From NCBI GenBank assembly GCA_025056865.1, contig JANWVO010000055.1, positions 1 to 42,760 on the forward strand: a stretch of 42,760 nucleotides of DNA, read 5' to 3'. Below, in pieces: positions 39,783 to 42,760 of the stretch. The notes under the pieces were generated by a model. It made no database searches and was not told where the DNA came from. It worked only from the letters and a program-made list of their open reading frames with translations. Both the position numbers and the translations under genes were made by a program. The stretch is from Bryobacteraceae bacterium. Its GTDB lineage: Bacteria; Acidobacteriota; Terriglobia; Bryobacterales; Bryobacteraceae. Position 1 is the stretch's first letter, and the number at the start of each line of letters is the position of its first letter.

Positions 39783-40400
39783 TCAGTCGAACAGGTAGCG
39801 GGCCAGCATCCGCTTCAGCTCGCCGAGGATCCGCTGCCGCTCCGGGGGCGGCTGCTGCCAGGCGTAGGCGATCATGCGCTCGCCGGTTTCCATCGCCATG
39901 CGCAGCCGCAGGTCGAGCGCGGCCGAGTCCCGCAGGCCGAGCTTCCGCTTCATGAACTCGCGCAGCAGCCCGGCGGGGCCCGCGCCGGGCCGCATCTGCG
40001 ACTCGCGCGCCAGGGCCGAGATGTGGCCTCCAAGGGCGAGCGCGCGAAAGTCGGGGTGCGCTTCCAGGTATTCGATGTAGGCGTCCATCAGGCGCTCGAG
40101 CAGCGCCGGGCCGGAACGGAGCGCGGACTTCAGCAGCACGCGCGCCATGCGCGAGCGGAACTGCTCCATGTGGCGCACGGCCACGGCGTCGAAGATCGCC
40201 TGCTTGTCCGGGAAGAAGCGGTAGAGCGCGCCCACGGACAGGCCCGCCTCGGCTGCGATGCGCGTCGTGTTGATCTCTTCGAGCGGGGCCTTCGCGAGCA
40301 GCGCCGAGCAGGCGCGCAGAACGGCCTCCACCGTGGAGGCGCCGCGGCGCTGCACCGGCCGGCGGCGGACGGGAACGGCGTGTTCGGGAGTTTCCGGCAT
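39783..40400 (-). CDS. TetR-family transcriptional regulator
   Basis: A 205-residue repressor-type regulator. The N-terminal HTH is clear ([18 protein letters not shown] then [15 protein letters not shown], about residues 43-75). The C-terminal ligand domain is helical and unassigned. It starts 83 bases from hpnH on the other strand, and the space between holds a strong hpnH promoter overlapping an inverted repeat, so it may control hpnH. Ends 13 bases from the converging esterase gene. Confidence 0.9.
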   Translation of the reverse strand: MPETPEHAVPVRRRPVQRRGASTVEAVLRACSALLAKAPLEEINTTRIAAEAGLSVGALYRFFPDKQAIFDAVAVRHMEQFRSRMARVLLKSALRSGPALLERLMDAYIEYLEAHPDFRALALGGHISALARESQMRPGAGPAGLLREFMKRKLGLRDSAALDLRLRMAMETGERMIAYAWQQPPPERQRILGELKRMLARYLFD

Positions 40401-40405
40401 GCGCC

Positions 40406-40439
40406 CTGTTTGACAGCCCTTCCGGGGAGGTGCTAAAAA
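40406..40439 (+). promoter_or_regulatory. hpnH promoter with inverted repeat over the -35 box
   Basis: A perfect TTGACA (40410-40415) is followed after 18 bases by TAAAAA (40434-40439). CTGT-TTG-ACAG (40406-40416) is an inverted repeat over the -35 box and a possible TetR operator. Immediately after the -10 box is a 6-base-pair hairpin GCGAAG-GGGG-CTTCGC (40440-40455), which would form at the very 5' end of the message. Confidence 0.55.
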
Positions 40440-40483
40440 GCGAAGGGGGCTTCGCGTTTGGCGCTGCGCCCCGCCCTGTCATT

Positions 40484-41596
40484 ATGGCAATCCCGATCTC
40501 GCAGATGTGGACGGTGGCCGCCTACGTCCTGAAGCAGAAGCTTCAGGGGCGGAAGCGCTACCCGCTCGTGCTCATGCTGGAGCCGCTGTTCCGCTGCAAC
40601 CTCGCCTGCGCGGGCTGCGGCAAGATCCAGTATCCGGCGCATATCCTGAAGCAGAACATGCCGCCGGAGGAATGTTTCCGCGCGGTGGAGGAGTGCGGCG
40701 CGCCCATCGTCTCCATCCCTGGCGGCGAGCCGCTGCTGCACCCGCAGATCCACGAGATCGTGGAAGGGCTCATCGCGCGCAGGAAATACATTTACCTCTG
40801 CACGAATGCGCTGCTGCTGAAAGAAAAACTGCACCTGTTCCGCCCGAGCAAGTATCTGACTTTTTCCGTGCACCTCGACGGGCAGAAGGAGCACCACGAT
40901 TTTTCCGTCTGCCGCGAGGGCGGCTACGAAATCGCCGTCGAGGCCATCCGCGAGGCGGTGCGGCGCGGCTTCCGCGTGACCACCAACACGACGCTTTTCG
41001 ATGGCGCCGACCCAAGAAGCGTGCGGGCCTTCTTCGACGAAATGATGGATCTTGGCGTCGAAGGCATGATGCTTTCGCCGGGATATGCCTACGAGAAGGC
41101 ACCGAACCAGGAGCTGTGGCTGCAACGCGAGCGGACGAAGAAGCTGTTCCGGCTGATCCTTTCCAACCGCAAGAAGCAGTGGGTGTTCAACCTCTCGCCG
41201 CTGTTCATGGAATTCCTGATGGGGCTGCGCGAGCTCGCCTGCACGCCCTGGGGCATGCCCACCTACAACCTGTTCGGCTGGCAGCGGCCCTGTTATGTGC
41301 AACAGGACGGCTACGCGGAGACGTTCCAGGAGCTGATGGAAGAGACCGAGTGGGAGCGCTACGGGCCCGAGAGCGGGAATCCGAAGTGCCAGAACTGCAT
41401 GATGCACAGCGGATTCGAAGCCACTGCGGTCAACCATACTTTTTCAGGCTGGCGCGGGTTTCTGGACACCGTGCGCGCCACCTTCGCCCTGTATCCGGAT
41501 CCGGAGGCAGCGGAGGAGCTGGAAAAGCTGCCGCCCGCGCCGCACCCTTGGGAGCTGGTGCAGATCGGCGGCGCCAACCGGGAGAGGACGTCATGA
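40484..41596 (+). CDS. hpnH: adenosyl-hopene transferase HpnH (radical SAM)
   Basis: A 370-residue radical-SAM enzyme that joins adenosine to diploptene, the first step in making extended (C35) hopanoids. The family N-terminus [20 protein letters not shown] is present, with the cluster motif CNLACAGC (Cys38, Cys42, Cys45), then [36 protein letters not shown] and [10 protein letters not shown]. The C-terminal Cys-rich part ([20 protein letters not shown] and [16 protein letters not shown]) is typical. No squalene-hopene cyclase or other hpn gene is in the window. Start chosen at MAIPIS; the frame extends 18 codons upstream without homology. The stop overlaps the next gene's start. Confidence 0.95.
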   Translation: MAIPISQMWTVAAYVLKQKLQGRKRYPLVLMLEPLFRCNLACAGCGKIQYPAHILKQNMPPEECFRAVEECGAPIVSIPGGEPLLHPQIHEIVEGLIARRKYIYLCTNALLLKEKLHLFRPSKYLTFSVHLDGQKEHHDFSVCREGGYEIAVEAIREAVRRGFRVTTNTTLFDGADPRSVRAFFDEMMDLGVEGMMLSPGYAYEKAPNQELWLQRERTKKLFRLILSNRKKQWVFNLSPLFMEFLMGLRELACTPWGMPTYNLFGWQRPCYVQQDGYAETFQELMEETEWERYGPESGNPKCQNCMMHSGFEATAVNHTFSGWRGFLDTVRATFALYPDPEAAEELEKLPPAPHPWELVQIGGANRERTS

Positions 41597-41970
41597 ACGG
41601 CACCGCCCCCAGGATGCCCGCCCAGGGGGTGGTCTGGCGGGCCGAGAGCGAGGCGGAGCTGCGGGAAGGAATCGAAGCGGCTTTCGACTACCGCGGAGAC
41701 GTGACCCTGCTGCTGAAAAACGGCGCGCGCGTCGAGGGCTATCTGTTCGACCGCCGGTCGCGCGCGAGCCTCGATGAGAGCCAGGTGCGGCTGATCCCTG
41801 CCGGCAGCACGCAGAAGCTCGTCTTCCGCTACTCCGACATCGCCGGCATCGAATTCAGCGGCCGCGACATGGCTGCGGGCAAGCGCTGGCAGGACTGGGT
41901 GCGGCGCTACGCGGAGAAGAAAGCGGCAGGCGAAAAGGACATCCGCCTCGAGCCCGAGCGGCTGGACTGA
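41593..41970 (+). CDS. 125-residue protein coupled to hpnH, function unknown
   Basis: A soluble-looking protein whose ATG overlaps the hpnH stop (ATGA), with GGAGAGG upstream, so almost certainly co-translated. The middle has an SH3/Sm-like strand pattern ([36 protein letters not shown]) and the C-terminus is basic helical ([18 protein letters not shown]). I recognise no family. Tight coupling suggests a role in hopanoid synthesis or its regulation, but this is inferred only from position. Confidence 0.75.
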   Translation: MNGTAPRMPAQGVVWRAESEAELREGIEAAFDYRGDVTLLLKNGARVEGYLFDRRSRASLDESQVRLIPAGSTQKLVFRYSDIAGIEFSGRDMAAGKRWQDWVRRYAEKKAAGEKDIRLEPERLD

Positions 41971-42374
41971 TCTCAATCCACGGCGCCAGAGGCCGCATTG
42001 GGCGCGAAAGCCGCGCTGGACGACAAGCCAGATGCGGGAAATGGGCGCATTTCTGACCCGCATTCCCCAGGAACCGGCCACGGAACAGAGTCCGCCGCAG
42101 GCACCGGTCCTGGCAATGCCGCCGTCCACGGCAGCCCGGCGGCGGATGGGCGCAGCAGACGGCCGGCCAAAGGCCGCATGGGCCTGAGACAGGTGGCGGG
42201 TACCGGAAATCTCAGGGACGCGTGCACAGAGGACGGCCGGCGCGGGATTTTTTCCTGCTGGTGCGCGTCCGAAGCCGGACTCCTTCACAAGCGAACAGGC
42301 CAATCCCCGACAACGTTGTAAGGCAATGTTCCGAGCCGCGGTTGTGATAAAAATGGAACACCGAGGCCTCAACC
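41971..42374. other. 404-base gene-free region upstream of cmr1
   Basis: No plausible coding frame on either strand. Near its right end the sequence becomes less GC-rich: a perfect palindrome ACAACGTTGT (42310-42319), then TGTGATAAAAAT (about 42344-42354), which could include a -10 box, some 25 bases before the cmr1 ATG; no matching -35 at the usual distance. No CRISPR repeats are present. I see a T6 run (42247-42252) without a clear stem. Confidence 0.4.
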
Positions 42375-42760
42375 ATGCCTGGCGATTTCCGCTGGATCCA
42401 CCGCAAATACACTGTCGAATTTCTGACGCCCGCCTTTCTGGGAGGCGCCGATCAGAGCGGCCAGTGGAGGACACCGCCCTTCAAGGCGCTGCTGCGCCAG
42501 TGGTGGCGGGTGGCCTACGCCGCCCGTTGCAAGTATCAGGTCGACGTTCAGAAAATGCGCGAAGCCGAGGGGCGCCTGTTCGGCAATGCCTGGCTGACAC
42601 AGCGCGTGAACGGCAGGGAGGAGACGGCCGCCTCGCGCAGCATGGTCCGGCTGCGGCTGTCCTCCTGGGCCGCCGGCGGCAGAAAGACATGGCAGGGGCT
42701 GGATTCGCAAAGGGTTCAGCATCCCGAAGTGAATCAGCCGGTAGGGCCCCATCTGTATCT
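42375..42760 (+). CDS. cmr1: Cmr1, RAMP subunit of a type III-B CRISPR-Cas complex, 3' end cut by window edge
   Basis: The first 128 residues of a RAMP protein of the Cmr1 family, part of the type III-B effector that cleaves target RNA. The hallmark is at the start: YTVEFLTPAFLGGADQSGQ (about residues 12-30), directly followed by RTPPFKALLRQWWRVAY, then EGRLFGNAWL and SMVRLRLSSW, in the order seen in Cmr1 (TPxFLGGADQ, RxPSFxGxLRxWWR, LFGS, RVxL). GAGG lies eight bases upstream of the ATG. cmr1 is commonly the first gene of the cmr operon, so cas10/cmr2 to cmr6 and an array should lie to the right. This is inferred; only the N-terminal part is visible. Confidence 0.85.
   Translation, partial: MPGDFRWIHRKYTVEFLTPAFLGGADQSGQWRTPPFKALLRQWWRVAYAARCKYQVDVQKMREAEGRLFGNAWLTQRVNGREETAASRSMVRLRLSSWAAGGRKTWQGLDSQRVQHPEVNQPVGPHLY

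Noticed and set aside
41971-42374. CRISPR array or leader upstream of cmr1
   Set aside because: No regularly spaced repeats of the expected length; only short chance similarities such as ATGGGCGCA.

Overview
The window is high-GC bacterial chromosome with tightly packed genes, many GTG/TTG starts and many stop/start overlaps. Several genes suggest a member of Acidobacteriota, possibly the Bryobacterales/Solibacter side: a bacillithiol-type BshC, a hopanoid HpnH, a DUF1080 protein, a sialate O-acetylesterase-like protein, large secreted S9 and M28 peptidases, and a lone flagellin gene. This placement is inference from gene content; there is no rRNA or tRNA gene in the window to confirm it.

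Layout. 1-4.5 kb (minus strand) is a surface-polysaccharide operon: O-antigen ligase-like protein, GT4 glycosyltransferase, WecA/MraY-type initiating transferase and a CapD/WbpM-type nucleotide-sugar enzyme that runs off the left edge. Its genes overlap by ATGA or TTGA, and a good sigma-70-type promoter with palindromes lies upstream. 4.8-7.9 kb holds small genes (lipoprotein, DUF465, FmdB zinc ribbon), a glucarate-dehydratase-like enolase-superfamily enzyme and a 46-residue basic protein. 8.0-11.3 kb (plus) is an operon of an exported zinc-metalloprotease-like protein, two tandem thioredoxin-fold proteins and a DUF1080 protein. 11.5-16 kb holds a TPR protein, flagellin with a clear terminator and a CsrA-like leader, and a divergent pair of paralogous glycosyltransferases.

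15.9-21.7 kb (minus) is smc, udk, a saccharopine-dehydrogenase-family gene and a 52-residue membrane protein, the last lying antisense inside the 3' end of the second glycosyltransferase. Then come ribA, a LytS-type histidine kinase, an exported unknown protein, a 711-base gene-free stretch between converging genes, a membrane-anchored coiled-coil/HTH protein, DUF192, pcm, an aldo/keto reductase, and a minus-strand run of S9 peptidase, bshC and HpcH/HpaI aldolase. 33.7-39.8 kb carries an ankyrin-repeat protein, a small unknown, an M28 peptidase, a hotdog thioesterase, an exported unknown and a sialate esterase-like protein.

The right end has a TetR regulator divergent from hpnH (adenosyl-hopene synthesis), with a strong promoter between them and a coupled 125-residue unknown gene after hpnH. 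A 404-base gene-free stretch follows. The last gene, cut by the window edge, matches Cmr1, the RAMP subunit of type III-B CRISPR effector complexes, so a CRISPR-Cas locus very probably continues to the right. No CRISPR array, insertion sequence or integrase is visible in the window.
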